Below are positions 11,950 through 23,020 of a stretch of 64,000 nucleotides of DNA, one piece after another. The stretch's first letter is position 1. The number at the start of each line of letters is the position of its first letter. This stretch comes from Isochrysis galbana. Taxonomy: Eukaryota; Haptophyta; Isochrysidales; Isochrysidaceae. The position numbers and the translations under genes are program-made. The stretch is taken from contig CM030942.1 in NCBI GenBank assembly GCA_018136815.1, positions 807,797 through 871,796 on the forward strand. Reading direction: 5' to 3'. Under the pieces are notes generated by a model. That model was not told the origin of the DNA, searched no databases, and was given only the letters and a program-made list of their open reading frames with translations.

Positions 11950-12395
11950 TTCGATTGAATTCTACTCTATAGAAGTCGCCTATTATGTGTCTCCACGCTA
12001 TTAGGTAGAGGGCTTTAAGGCTATCGGGTGTCGGTGTGTTCGGGTATGCGAACAGTCTGTCTTTTATCTTCTGGTTTGTCGATCTGTCGCTCGCGGGGGT
12101 GAACCCCGCCACGGCCTCTATGGTTTGGAATATCCGAACCGTGGAGGAGCATCTGGCTAGGTATGTCGAGTCCTCGCGGTGTTTTCCGCAGAGTCTACAT
12201 TTTGTGGTGGTTGCCGACGCGAACCGGTTTCGTGTGCCCAGCCTTCTGTGGGTGATGTGCTTAAAGTGGGGGTGTTTGTCCGTGTGTTTTAGCAGGGGGT
12301 GGGTATAGAGTTGTGCCACGTGTTTCCATTCGTCGTGTGTCATTTCGAGCTTCCGCGTCCACGTTTCACGCGCCGGCTGGGGGAGTCGCCTGATG
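11950..12395 (-). pseudogene. 5'-truncated non-LTR retrotransposon, C-terminal part
   Basis: Encodes the C-terminal region of the same protein as the better preserved copy at 20935-21558: 'YTHPLLKHTDKHPHFKHITH', then a finger C-R-L-C-G-K-H...C, then 'IKDRLFAYPNTPTPDSLKAL'. In this retroelement group the finger lies downstream of reverse transcriptase. The reading stops being homologous near 11955, where R1 begins, so R1 probably inserted into or replaced the 3' part. There is no reverse transcriptase or endonuclease, so this is a dead fragment. Confidence 0.75.
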
Positions 12396-12500
12396 GCGGA
12401 GGGGGAAGGGCCGGGGGAGTGGGGGTGTAGAAAGTTTTGCTGCGTGAGTAGAAAGCAGAGGGGCCACGGCCGCGTGTGCGGTGAGACAATATTAGTACAA
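12365..12500 (+). repeat. Dispersed repeat R3, copy 2
   Basis: Near-identical to 8540-8700 over 'GTGGGGGTGTAGAAAGTTTT' and the following ~80 bp. It lies back to back with the minus-strand retroelement fragment. Confidence 0.65.
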
Positions 12501-13281
12501 TTTAAATCCTTGGTGAGTGCTGATGCTCATGTCGCTGATCTCTGATACACACGAATCGTGTACATAGGGAACTTTCTACCGGGGAAAAATTCTCAAATTT
12601 TCTCAACCCTGAGATGGTCGTTTTCTCACCCCTACCCCTAATCAAAAAACCCTGTTTGACCACCCTAGCATGCTGCTTTGAGGGCATGAGAAAGAAGCGA
12701 TCACGATCACCGGGGAGAGGAGGGGGCGTTCCGCACCTGGCCATGTATCTAGTATCTAAGCCTGTTCTCCCTATCCCCATAGTAGTGCTCAAAGGCAACC
12801 CCAAAATCCGACTTCCCAACGATTGTCCGTCAAGTCAATCGCACGTGCCCTCCAACTATACCTATCTATACCCGTCAACGTTAGGGCTTCACTCATCTTA
12901 TCCTCGCATCCACCTGCAACCTAGCGATCTACCCCCACTCAACACGATGCAAGAGAAGATGGATGGAGATAGCACCACGTGTTCCCTCTTTCAGTCAAGC
13001 ACAATTCACTCTGTTCTCTGTTGTATTTGTCGTGCTTGCGACTTCCGTTACACTCGTAGTCCAACTTCAGCCTGAAACGTCGTAAAAACAAATGACAACT
13101 TCGTAGCGACCACCAAATATGTCCTACTCTCATGAAACCTTCAGCACTTGGCTCGATGGCCCGCAGCAAGCACACGACCGCAAAGGCTTATGCCTACAAA
13201 TCGCTAGACATGCCCCGTTTTCATGAAGCCCACAATTGCCACTCCCATGGTATCGGTAAAGCAGAAACGACGACATTGCTA
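12501..13281. other. Stretch without a recognisable gene
   Basis: Short open frames on both strands show no domain, codon pattern or splice structure I can support. It forms the 3' flank of the minus-strand nucleoporin gene. Confidence 0.5.
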
Positions 13282-15198
13282 TTAAGATGAGGCTGATTGT
13301 TCTGCACACTTGCGAGCTAGCTCCGCGAACTCAGTCGCCATCTCCTCAGAGCCCAGAGGGATGTTGTACCTCGAGAACGTTGGCTGGCCCGAGGCGTTGT
13401 TGGACCAAAGATTCGTGAGAACTGCTTTCTTCACGACGTCGAATTTGGTGGATGAGAGTAGCCGTGCGGACACCACCGCCCGGCCATACCGCTCTCGCTT
13501 GTTGCTCACCTCATCTTCGGGGTCATTCCCCGCATTCGCCGACTCGGAGACTAATGGGCGAAACTCGAGGAAATGCACAGCGTCCTGTTTCAGCAGCTTG
13601 AGGAGTCCCTTCCCGACAGGCTTCCATCCTTTCTCTTGGATGAGTTCACCCTCTTCGTTTTTCTTTGCCGTCCGGTACACCGACAGCTTGCACATAGCCT
13701 TCCAGATCTCGGTTGCATCCCCTTTCTCTCCTCCTGATGGTGCTAGTGCCGCATCACTAGCAGGGGTCGACGTCGACAGAGGAGCCGCTGGGGTAGATGA
13801 CGCTGCGACAACAGAGGCCGAGGGGGTGGATACAGACGCCGACTTCGTCTCCGCTGGGCTCTGGCCGCTAGTGATGGCCTTGCGCTGTTGAATGTAATCC
13901 CGGAGGCCATCCGACCAGTCAGCCGCCGCACCACCTGTCAAGATGAGGGAAAGCGTCGGGTGACAAGCATACGTACGGGATCTCAAGGAGCTGGAATGCT
14001 GATCAGAAACAATGAACGGCTGGGAATGAGCAGCTCACCCTCTCTTAGTTCTTCCTCAAGCCATGACTTGAGGTCGGCATTTAGCTGCTCCAATTGATTA
14101 CGAGTCTCGCCATTAAAAACTGCTTGTTGCGATGGTGTTTTAGAAGCACTGGCTGAGAGTTTAGTGCTCCCTGACATCGGAGCTGACAGTGCCGACCCGA
14201 AGTTGAAAGCGTCCGAGCTTTTGCCGTCAACAGTTGGCGCGCCCCCCACGGCTGAGGCTGGCAAAGGTGCAGGGGGGGAAGAAGCTGCTGCTCCGAAATT
14301 GAAGACACCGGTAGGTGCCTCAGTTCCATTAGATTGTGCTCCGGCCGTCCCGAATTTGAATGCTGAAGGCGCCCCGTTGCTCGTTGTGCTGGCGCTTCCC
14401 CCAAAGGTAAGCAGTGGTGCCGGGGTTGGAGCCTGAGTTTCCAAACTGATCCCATTTGTTACCACCTCAATTGACCCGCTCGACTGGCCAAATGCAGCAC
14501 CGAAAGGCGAAGGCTTTGCAGTTGTGGGTGGGCCGAAAGAAAATCCCGGATTCGACAGTTTCGGCGCTCCAGAGGCACCTTCTGGAGTTTGCGTGGAGGT
14601 TGCGTTGCTCCCAAATGCAAACTTTGGGAAAGAGGTGGTAGGGGCCGGCGCCTGAGAAGGTGTACCAAATGCAAAGCCTGCATCATTTGCTGGCGACGAC
14701 GAGAATGAGCTGCCAAAGCTGAAGGTCGGCGCGGACGATGGTGCTGGTGCTGTCGGTGTTCCAGCAGGAGCGGCTGAATTGCTCGAAAATGCGCCGAATG
14801 AGAATGCAGCTGGGGCAGGAGCTGGAGCGGTTGCAGGCGCTGCTGCACCGAACGAAAAAGTGCTGCCTGCTGCCGGAGCAGTGGACGGCGCCACAAGCTG
14901 CACATTTGCGAACGGATTCGCAGCTGGCGGTCCTGCTGCAATCACGGATCCAGCTAGCAGACTGCCCGAGCTCGGTGGCGGTCGTTTTGCCCGTCGCATC
15001 TTTCGCTCACGGAGCGTTGCCTGCGAAGTGGGTGCACAGTACGTGAGATATCTGTAAAATTGCAGGGAGCAAGCTCCCTGGCTGCCGTGCTCACACCTCG
15101 TCGGCTTTCTGCCAGGTACCCGGGTCTTCTCCCCCATCGATAGATGCGTCCCGCCAGTTGTCCTGGTCCAGGTTGTCGCCCTGCCGCTTGCCGGACAT
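13282..15198 (-). CDS. Nup50-like nucleoporin with FG repeats and Ran-binding domain
   Basis: A mobile component of the nuclear pore basket that helps importin-driven transport (known of Nup50). Exons on the minus strand are 15198-15097, 15020-14039 and 13934-13282. Phases fit (0, then 1), and the join gives 578 residues. Exon 1 gives 'MSGKRQGDNLDQDNW', and exon 2 continues 'ATLRERKMRRAKRPP', which together match the N-terminal Nup50 signature that binds importin alpha. Residues ~55-330 carry FSFG, FAFG, FNFG and related FG repeats in Ser/Ala/Pro linkers. A Ran-binding domain lies at about 434-570 ('CKLSVYRTAKKNEEGE', 'WKPVGKGLLKLLKQD'). The short first exon is easy to miss but completes the domain order. 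Confidence in the family is high. Confidence 0.9.
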
Positions 15199-16499
15199 CT
15201 CAGCAGCCCTCCTCCCTCCTTCGCCCTCGACTCCCGCCTCGTCTGCGCACGCGTGCGAATTAGAAGGGAGGGTTTTGTTGTTTTGAGCTCTAGTTTTGAA
15301 AAGGGGTAGAGCCTACACGTAGAGTAAAGAACTTACAGCGTTATAGAACATCTTCGTTGAGAATTGTATTGTAGAGCATCTTGTTGGCTAGCATCCCTAG
15401 CGACATAGACCGGACGAGCCTTGCACACCCCATCGCGGGGTGGGGAATCCGTTGCCGATTGCCGAGGAGGGCTACCGTCCCATGAATAGACAAAGTGGGC
15501 GCATGTGTATGCATAAGCATACATACAGCATACACCAGACACCAGCTGGCACGCTGGCACCCCGCGCCCACTAAGGCGGTCAAATTTTAACTATTAGTGA
15601 GGGTTGGGCTGCATTTTTTGACCGTGGCGCCTTGCCAAAAAAAACTCCAGGGGGGACCACCTGCCGCCACGAAAATCTTCGCCAAGAAATGGTGCGTTCT
15701 CCCCCCCTCTCCCTCTCCCCCGCCCCCCCCTCCGTCACGCATCACACGCGCTCACGCTCACGCTCTACCCGTAAAGTATTTGCGGTCGCGCCCGCGGGGG
15801 GATCGGTTCCTTAATATCTAAGTTACATTCGGCATTTTGATTCCCGCCCGATGCAGCGCCGTGTCGGGCTGCCGACAGTCCGACCGCCCCCTGACCCTCT
15901 GGCGTCGTTGCCCGCGCAGCGCGAAGCCCACCCAGCTCCTCACCGCTCACAGCGCGCGCACGCGGCTACCCTGGCCTACCGGAGACCTCGCCTCGACCAT
16001 CCCGAACCGCCCCTCGCAGGATACAAAAAGCCTACTACTTTGCTATCCCCCGTCCCTCGCGATAGGGACTTCCACTGACATCGCCCTTGCCCCACCCTCG
16101 CTCCCCTTTCGCCCCCCCCCCTCGGTCCTTTTCGTTCGGTTTTGGGGGGTCGACCGACCCATGTGCACTACTTTGGGTCTGTCGTCGGGGGAAGGGGGGG
16201 GGCGGGCCTTTTGGCTCGCAACCCGCCCCTCGCAGGATTCGCCCTCACTCGAACTCGGCATCGAGAACCAGGACCAGCTCACCGACGCGGCCGTCCACGC
16301 GTGGCTGACGAGCCTCCTCCGCGTTGAGGCTGTACCGCTGTACCGACTTACGCCATCGCCTATACCTATACCCCAGAACACTCACTCCCTTTACACTACC
16401 GCCTTCATTCCTTTGTCTTTGGTATCGGGGGGGGGAAGGGGGGGCGTGCACTACGACGGGCCAAGCGCAAGGGGCGGGCCGGGGTAGACCTGTTGTAGG
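15199..16499. other. Stretch without a supported gene; contains a recurring ~60-bp core
   Basis: 15199-15600 is the probable promoter side of the nucleoporin gene. 15680-16480 is C-rich with overlapping open frames on both strands. At about 16265-16335 a core reading QLTDAAVHAWLTSL recurs, inverted, at about 23905-23965 as ELTDAAVHTWLTSL. Downstream, 'TTAFIPLSL' vaguely suggests a Ulp1-type cysteine protease relic, but the catalytic triad is not visible, so I give it no function. Confidence 0.4.
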
Positions 16500-17120
16500 A
16501 TATTCCTGTGGCAGACAAACGCAAACAAACGCAAAACGTCTTCTGCAACGATCTTATCGTTATCGTGTCCGTGTCCCCGGGGGGTCTCGGCCCCCGCCCT
16601 TCGGCTCTTTTTCGTCTGCTGCCGCTCTTTCGCGGTGTCTGCCTGTCGCGCGGGGTGTCATCCCGCTAATACATCGCAAGCGGGCGGTGATCTTACCTAT
16701 TCGCGGGCCAGATCGTGTATCGTGTCGTTTTTTGTCTTTTGTTGTTCATTTCCATTTCCCGTCGCGTTCTCTTCATTCTCTTGCGGGCGTGTGCTGCCTG
16801 CGCGGGCAGTGGAGGCTGGGGCAGTGCCCTTGGCCTATCCTGTCTCTCCGCTCGCTCGCCTCGCTGGCCCAGGGTGCCATCCTGGCGGCCCTGGCTGGTG
16901 GTCTGTGGCTCACGAGCGAGGGCCCGTGCAGGCGAGTGCGTGCGGCGCGCGGCGCGCGCTCGGCGAGGGTCTGGACCAGTGTGATGTCAGCTCAGCCCCT
17001 GCCAACAGGCAGGGGCTGAGGTTGATTGTGCAGGCCCACCAAGGGTGTGTCTGCGATGGAGAGAGAGAGGGGGGCGCGAGCGAGACCCCCATTGGCATCC
17101 TACTTATAAAAGTAGTAGTA
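16500..17120 (+). repeat. Dispersed repeat R2, copy 1, with hairpins
   Basis: Aligns by eye with 33215-33850. The shared order is a T/C-rich block ('GGTCTTTTTCGTCTG'-like), 'CTCTTTCGCGGTG', a G-rich block, and a 30-nt near-perfect palindrome at 16991-17020 (arms CTCAGCCCCTGCC). It ends near a small hairpin, CTACTTATAAAAGTAG, at 17100-17115. There is no credible coding capacity. Confidence 0.7.
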
Positions 17121-17676
17121 GTTTGTTTGCGAAGGAGTGAGGTTGGCGCGAGGCCCCCATTGACAAAAGTAGGTTGAGCACGGCGCGGATGGAAAGAGGG
17201 CACATGAAAGTGAGGGCGATCTTACTGGCTCACTGGATGTGGGGGGTGGCTTAGCGAATAGCCAAGAAACAAGAAAAGAAAACACATACCTAGCGGACGA
17301 GAGAAAAATTAAGGGGAGCGTCCCTGCAAGAAACTTACAAGGCGCCTCTCCCCTAACCGCAACCAGGGAATACAAGGACATCCAGCCACGTCCGTCAAAA
17401 AGCAATCATTGAGAGCGCAGACAGCCCTAGCTGCCTCTCCCTACCCCCACATGATACGGTGCTCACTCTGTGTGTTTATGCCCCGCCCCACTTCTCCACC
17501 CATCCCTCTGCATCTCCAATACTGCCATCATCGACACAGTTCATCTGCCTACAAGCTACCAACTGCCTGAAGTTCCAGGCGCTCTTGCGCCATGTGAACA
17601 GCGCCGAGCGCTGCGCTTTGCCGCGCTCAAGGGTGGAGGAGCAAACGTCTATTCAAGATTGGATGTCATGTCCTCC
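17121..17676. other. Stretch without a gene
   Basis: This is the 3' flank of the FKBP gene. Only short unsupported frames are visible. Confidence 0.5.
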
Positions 17677-18402
17677 CTAGCCGTCCTTGCCAGTGCGCGA
17701 TCCACGGAGTTCGGGCTCCGCCTGCGTGGGCGCTTGCATTCCAAAGCCATTTCCAATCATGGGCTTTAACTTACCCTGGGAATTAGAAATTATAGAATCT
17801 TCCGTCGGCCCCAGCGCAAAAGGATTGTCGCGCTTGACCTGCGGTTCTCGGCCTGATGCATGGCCACGGGGATCATATGCGCTTGTCAATGTAATTGGAC
17901 CGGGAGCGAAGAACAGGTCATTCGATGGGTCGCGCATCGTTTCGCCAAATAGACTATATTTGATCGTGACTAGCTCCACATCCATTTGGATGGAAGAGCC
18001 TGGAGGCAACCTGTCCTGATCTTCTCGGCGCTGAAGTGCTGGACTCGATGGCCACTTTAACTGAAGCTTCGTGCCCACACACGCGCCAGCAATTGCGGCA
18101 TCGACACCAGGCAAGTAGAAGGATCCCAGCTGATAGACCAGCGGCCGCTTCGCGTACCGGTCGTCGAATATTCTGCCATCTGAAAACTGCCCTACGTACA
18201 TGATAGCAACAAAGTCTTGAACTTGCGCTCGTGCCTGGCACACGGGTTCTTTTGAGACGACCTCAACGGTGGGCGAATTGCCAAAACCGAAGAGCGCTGT
18301 GGCTGACTGCGTCGGTAGCATTGGCGTCAAGGCCAGTGCCATGAGGCCGCGCCGTGTGATTTCTAAGCGCGGCCCGAGCTCCGCGCCATCGGTGATCAGC
18401 AT
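17677..18402 (-). CDS. FKBP-type peptidyl-prolyl isomerase, probably thylakoid lumen
   Basis: FKBPs catalyse cis-trans isomerisation at proline; lumenal ones help photosystem assembly. The reading has 241 residues from ATG 18402. Residues 17-33 hold 'RRGLMALALTPMLPTQS' followed by an A-x-A type site, a twin-arginine-like thylakoid transfer signal. The FKBP fold covers about 50-150: 'VQDFVAIMYVGQFSDGRIFD', 'LPGVDAAIAGACVGTKLQL', and 'LPPGSSIQMDVELVTI' at the end of the fold. Several active-site aromatic residues of canonical FKBPs are not evident, so isomerase activity may be weak. A stop lies in frame just upstream of the ATG, directly before an AG. An upstream exon carrying the plastid presequence could therefore splice in at 18414, but I could not identify it. 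A C-terminal extension of about 85 residues is of unknown role. Confidence 0.75.
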   Translation of the reverse strand: MLITDGAELGPRLEITRRGLMALALTPMLPTQSATALFGFGNSPTVEVVSKEPVCQARAQVQDFVAIMYVGQFSDGRIFDDRYAKRPLVYQLGSFYLPGVDAAIAGACVGTKLQLKWPSSPALQRREDQDRLPPGSSIQMDVELVTIKYSLFGETMRDPSNDLFFAPGPITLTSAYDPRGHASGREPQVKRDNPFALGPTEDSIISNSQGKLKPMIGNGFGMQAPTQAEPELRGSRTGKDG

Positions 18403-18999
18403 CTCGTCGCCCGCCTATCGACTCCTCCATCTTAAACTCTCTACTACCGAGGCATCCATTTAGATGCTTGAGAGCTGGTTTTTCGTCGCCATTCGCGACC
18501 GCCTCGTCCCCTGCCAAGAAGCTTCCAGTGAGAAGTATAGTACTCCGGGGGTAGCCAACTCCTGGCGCGTGCCCAACCCCTGGCACAGGCGTCCTTCGTG
18601 GCCCAGTCTCCCCAGCCGCTTTGGGTACGGCTCAGGTGAGCCGGCGCCAGCTAGAGGCACCACCAGCGCCCTCTCGGTCGCCATGGCGTCGCAGAACTCG
18701 CCCGCTGAGTCGCCGGGCCAGGCGCGCGCGTCGGCACGCAACACTGACGAAAACGTCCTTCGAGACGAGGAGGGGCCAAGGGGGTCGCGCAGCGGGCGTC
18801 CCAGGCGACGGGCAAGCGGCCAAGGATCATACACAGACGGTGGGCGCGCCCCACCGTCGGAAGATACGAAGCAGCAGGCTCTGCACGCCATATGCTGCTG
18901 GTACCACCCGCGCGCCGACCACTCGAAGCGCAAGACGAAGGCGCAATGGGCGAGCGCTTTTGGGATAGACAGGCAGCGCTTCACATTCACATACTGGGA
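18403..18999. other. Stretch between FKBP gene and retroelement remnant
   Basis: Open frames exist on both strands, for example 18464-19117 (+), but none resembles a known protein. The plus-strand frame overlaps the RNase H remnant in another frame. It may be promoter plus degraded retroelement. Confidence 0.4.
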
Positions 19000-19412
19000 G
19001 AAGCACATGGGCGAGGAGACCCTCGACCGCATACGCCGAGGCGTCGTACCTTTGCCACGTGTACGTGTTCCTGGGGAAGAAAAGAGCGACGGAGAGGGAG
19101 AGCACCACCGAGGTTGAGCTACTCGCCGCGCTCGAGAGCATCCGTAATTGGCGCCCTTACCTCTGGGGCCGCCACTTTCGGCTCGTTATAGACCACCAAG
19201 CTCTACGTTGGCTGCATACGATGAAGGACACCGTTCAAGGAGGACCAGCGTCGCGCTTAATGCGCTGGGCTCTCAAGCTGGCCGAGTATCGCTTTACAGT
19301 CGAACACAAACCCAGTGCTAACCATAGCGACGCCGACGCGGTTTCCCGTCTCATCGCCGTGCCGACCGCCGATTCTTCACCTCACAGTCCGGACGCGTGT
19401 GGCTCACCCTAA
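19000..19412 (+). pseudogene. Ty3/gypsy-like RNase H fragment
   Basis: One plus-strand frame reads 'YVFLGKKRATERESTTEVEL', then 'LESIRNWRPYLWGRHFRLVI', DHQALRWLH, 'RLMRWALKLAEYRFTVEHKP' and ADAVSRL. This is the order of the RNase H-like domain that follows reverse transcriptase in Ty3/gypsy elements. No reverse transcriptase or integrase is present, and the frame ends at 19412, so it is a fragment. The 5' limit is uncertain. Confidence 0.75.
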
Positions 19413-19453
19413 TCGCTTATTTGTCTTGTCTCCGCTTTCTGCACGTTTCCATC

Positions 19454-19870
19454 AACTAAGTTTATTTTATACTTAGTTCGCCCATGGGGGGGCACGAGCC
19501 CCCCTCTCTCTCCACTCCTCCCCTGTCATGGGGGAGGAACCACCCACTCTCCTGGCACGCCTGATGGCCTGCCGGGAGCACACTGCCATGCTGACCCATC
19601 CCTCTCCCCACAGGCACGCCTGATTCGCCCGCCCTGGCCTGTCGTGGCCAGCCCATCCCTCTGACCAGCCCCTCCTCCCCCTGGGCCCCCCTGTTCAGGA
19701 CCCCCCAGCCAGCTCCAGTCGACCCGCAGGGGCTCGGAGCGCCAGCGAGGGAGAGGCAGGAGGGCCAGGGCCATGCCCCAGCCTCACCTGCCCCCTGAGC
19801 TGTGCTCCCAGGCCCCTGCAGGCCACCTGGGGACCTGAAGAGGGGCCGCAGGCGCGCGCCATGGGCCCCC
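19454..19870 (-). repeat. Dispersed GC-rich repeat R1, copy 2
   Basis: The terminal hairpin AACTAAG...ACTTAGTT lies at 19454-19478, with a longer loop than in other copies. It is followed by the R1 core in inverted orientation: 'CCCATGGGGGGGCACGAGCC', 'GGGGGAGGAACCACCCAC', 'CCAGCGAGGGAGAGGCAGG'. Confidence 0.7.
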
Positions 19871-20162
19871 GCCGCAGGGAAGAGAGGAGGAAAAGGGAAG
19901 AGGGAGGGGAGGGGGGAGCGGCAGCTCTCCCCTCCGGCAGATACGTGTCTTCTCGCCCCGTTTGGGTAAGAGAAGACGGGGGCGCCAGAGCCAGGAGAGA
20001 AGGGCCGCGGCTCGCCGCGGCCACTCGCTCTAGCGAGGGAGATTAGCGCTTCTGGGCTCCTATCTCACGAGTGCCCCCCCCCCCCCCTGCGTTGTTTTAC
20101 CCGAAAGGGGTTTTCCCCCAGCGTGGACTCGAGGAGAGGACGCGCTGGGGTGCGCGGGGTCG

Positions 20163-21875
20163 GTGCATGTACTGGGGGGAGGACAAATATCGAGGGGAGG
20201 GGGCAGTGCCATCGACAACAAAACGGTGCCAGTGAACTACGCCGTCCGGGCGTGCAAACCGATCGCCATGCCCCCGAACATCCAATCCCCCCACAAGCTC
20301 ATGATCCACGGTAGCACCAAAGGGTGCAAGGGTTGGCGCCCAGAGGTAGCCCTTGGCCTCTCGCCGATACACCGCATCTGCGAGTGCGACGCCGAAGCAG
20401 CCAAGCGCAGGGAGCGCAACGAGTCGCACAAGATTACTCCCCGCCCGAAAACGGCGCACGAGGCACTTGGCAAAGCCCCTCCCAAGCCGTGCGCCCGCTT
20501 CTCGCAAGGCCTTTGCCTGCGCAACAAGCGCGGGGTGCGCTGCAACCTCTCGCACGAAATCCCTGGCGCATGGATTGACAACAAGTGTACGATCCGCTGC
20601 CATCTCCACCCCCACAAGAAGATCGCGGGAGTCTGTCTAAACGGCCCGACATGCCTCTTCCTCCACCCAGAGTGCGCGGCGGCCCTACTTGCAAAGCTGA
20701 TCGCGACTGACCGCGATGCGGCCCGCCCTCCTCACCATAGGCTCACTTTCGATTCCACCCTCGGATACCCAGGTGAAGGGCCGGTCCGGGTCGCGACCTA
20801 CAACATCAACGGCACCAAAGGCGGCAAACTAGCCGCGGTGCTGTCTCAAGCGCGTAAGGCCTGGAGCCAAGCCCCAGCCAGCCCGAGAAGCGTGGGCACG
20901 GAAACTCGAACTGACCCAAGAGGAGTGGACGAAAGTGGCAAAACTTTACACCCACCCCCTGCTCAAACACACGGACAAACACCCCCATTTCAAACATATC
21001 ACCCATAGAAGAATGGGCACACGCAACCGGTTCGCCGCGTCGCCTACCACGAAGTGCAGACTCTGCGGAAAACACCGCGAAAACTCGACGCACCTGGCCA
21101 GATGCCCCTCCACGCAACAAATATTCCAGGCCATAGAAGCTGCGGCAGGGTACACGCCGGAAAGGAACAGAACAACGGCCCAGAAAATCAAGGATAGGCT
21201 GTTCGCGTACCCGAGTACACCGACCCCGGACAGCCTCAAAGCCCTCTACCTTGTAGCATGGCGATATATAATAAGTGACTTCTACAGAGTAGAGTTCGAC
21301 AACTACACCTTCCACCACGTGCCGGTCATCGAGAGGACCCTTGTCAGATTCACGACCCTAGCTAGAGGCCTTGAACCCCCGGACAAGACCTCGACCGCAC
21401 GCACCAGCAAAGCCTCCCAAGGAAGAAAACCGAAACTCAAATCCCCGCGTGAGCTCTGCACCCCCGTCTTTACATTCAACGACAAAGGCACACTGATGTT
21501 AGGCAACAACCTAGCCGCGATAGCCAAATCACTCCAACTAGCGGAAAAGCTAGCATAACCGCGCATAAGCCATAGCGATGCTCCACACACCCGCCCAGCC
21601 CCAACCCTCGGGAACACAGAGGCACGCCGCCCATCTCCTAGGTTCTGAAAGAAGCAGTATAGAAACCGGTAGCCCGATGGTACAGGAGGAAGGAGGGGAA
21701 GAAACCTATCGGGGACCGGTGCACACCGTCTGCTGCAGGAAACCCCACCCACCCAGCCCCTAGGTAGAGCACGAGGGACGGGCCGCAAGGCAGGTGGCGG
21801 GGAGCTGAGAGTGGCGGGCGAGGCCGCAATCGTTAGAGAGCAGAGTCGCGCGCGCGGCGTGATTATTAAGAAGTT
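20163..21875 (+). pseudogene. Internally deleted non-LTR (LINE-type) retrotransposon
   Basis: The first reading, 20163-21008, holds two CCCH-like fingers (C-x7-C-x8-C-x3-H near 20485 and C-x5-C-x3-H near 20630). It then has 'VRVATYNINGTKGGKL' near 20785, the first strand of an AP-endonuclease-type domain as found at the start of LINE ORF2. Homology breaks off within about 15 codons. From about 20880 a different frame reads the far C-terminal part, 20935-21558: 'YTHPLLKHTDKHPHFKHITH', a C-R-L-C-G-K-H finger, IKDRLFAYPS, ending 'LQLAEKLA'. Most of the endonuclease and all of reverse transcriptase are therefore missing. A 3' UTR runs to about 21875, ending GCGTGATTATTAAGAAG. It cannot move by itself. 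Confidence 0.8.
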
Positions 21876-22444
21876 TTTTTTTAGAAGAGGAGGTTCCGTC
21901 TTGGGTTCAGCCCGCCAGATACTAGGTAATACTGGCGGCTCTCGTCTAACAAGTAGTGCATACATGTAGCTGGGCTTCATTCTGCGGTTCTTATCTGTTA
22001 TGTCTATCCCTAATTAATGACGGACCTACATGCCTTCGCATCGGGCGTGAGGGCGCTTCGGAATGGGTACACCGACCCTGGCGGCTCAGAGCTCCAAGAG
22101 GAGCCTCCGCGCATTGGCGACTGACCTAGCACAATAAAACTAGTCTAGGCCCGCCATGCTCCAGTTACCGTATAAAGCGCACACACGGAAACGTGAACAA
22201 AGGGCGACAAGCAGCGGACGGCGGCGTTCATTTGTACACGGAACCCAACGTGAGAGAATGGGCGACAAACAGCGGACAGTACTCCTAGAATAGACGGAGA
22301 GAGAGGGAATCAGAGAATCTGATCGCCGCAAGTAGTGCGTGGGGTGGGCGTGGAGTGGGGGTGGGGTGGGGGTGAGAGTGAGGGCAGGGGGTGGCGCTCC
22401 GTTCGCTCGTGCTATCGCCGTTGCGGAAGTTAGCAACGTGGCCG
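21876..22444. other. Stretch without a recognised gene
   Basis: Upstream flank of the gene at 22445. It is G-rich at 22335-22395, with no further feature seen. Confidence 0.5.
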
Positions 22445-23020
22445 ATGCTAGTCTACTCGGCGTGCGCCATCGTGTGTGCCATTTGCCCACCTGTCACCCC
22501 CCCCATCCTTGCTCACAACTCGGTGCTGTTTCGCCCTGCGCTGCGCTGTCGCCGCTATGCCTCGGCTAGATGCCTCTCCGAGGACGACAATTCTGGAGAG
22601 GCAATGCCACAGCCTTGGAAGCCCAATCTAGCGACGGATGTAGATGATGTCCAGATGTTTGGTGCGATGGGCGGCGGCGTTCTGACACGGGAGGCCTTCT
22701 TGAACGCCAATAAGAACATCAACCCGGTCAGTATTGCTGAGGAGCGCCTTCAAAAAGTAGTCGCTGAAGCTGGAACTGTCCCTCCAGCTGCTGCGGTCAG
22801 CATGCTAAAGCTGGAAATTAATGCTGCGCTGGTGGCGGGAGTATTTGAGAGCGCGCCGCAATTGCGCAAGGCTCGCCAACTGCTTTCTGCGATCGAACTG
22901 GCGGCAGCGAATGTTTCTGCCCTAGACAAGGATGATGGTGTGGAGGAAGACCCGTTAGCCTCCAAACTTGACATCCTATTTACTCAGGGTTTCGAATTTG
23001 ACCTGCCTGACGAGCTCTAG
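22445..23020 (+). CDS. Unrecognised protein with N-terminal leader
   Basis: A 191-residue reading from ATG 22445. The first ~22 residues, MLVYSACAIVCAICPPV and following, are hydrophobic like a signal peptide. A basic, Ser/Ala-containing stretch follows (RPALRCRRYASARCL). That order is what bipartite plastid leaders of secondary-plastid algae look like, so import into the plastid is possible (inference). The mature part is acidic and helical, including a KARQLLSAIELAAANVSALD segment and the end FDLPDEL. Codon usage and the clean stop suggest a real gene. I do not recognise the family. No intron is needed. Confidence 0.6.
   Translation: MLVYSACAIVCAICPPVTPPILAHNSVLFRPALRCRRYASARCLSEDDNSGEAMPQPWKPNLATDVDDVQMFGAMGGGVLTREAFLNANKNINPVSIAEERLQKVVAEAGTVPPAAAVSMLKLEINAALVAGVFESAPQLRKARQLLSAIELAAANVSALDKDDGVEEDPLASKLDILFTQGFEFDLPDEL

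Noticed and set aside
15837-16487. 216-codon ORF as a gene
   Set aside because: C-rich sequence open in several frames. Only a ~60-bp core recurs elsewhere and the catalytic residues of the suspected protease family are not visible.
18464-19117. 217-codon plus-strand ORF as a host gene
   Set aside because: Overlaps the gypsy RNase H remnant in another frame and shows no domain. It is probably degraded retroelement sequence.
20163-21008. Host CCCH zinc-finger gene
   Set aside because: The same frame continues into the start of an AP-endonuclease domain, and a retroelement C-terminus and 3' UTR follow directly, so it is part of a non-LTR element.
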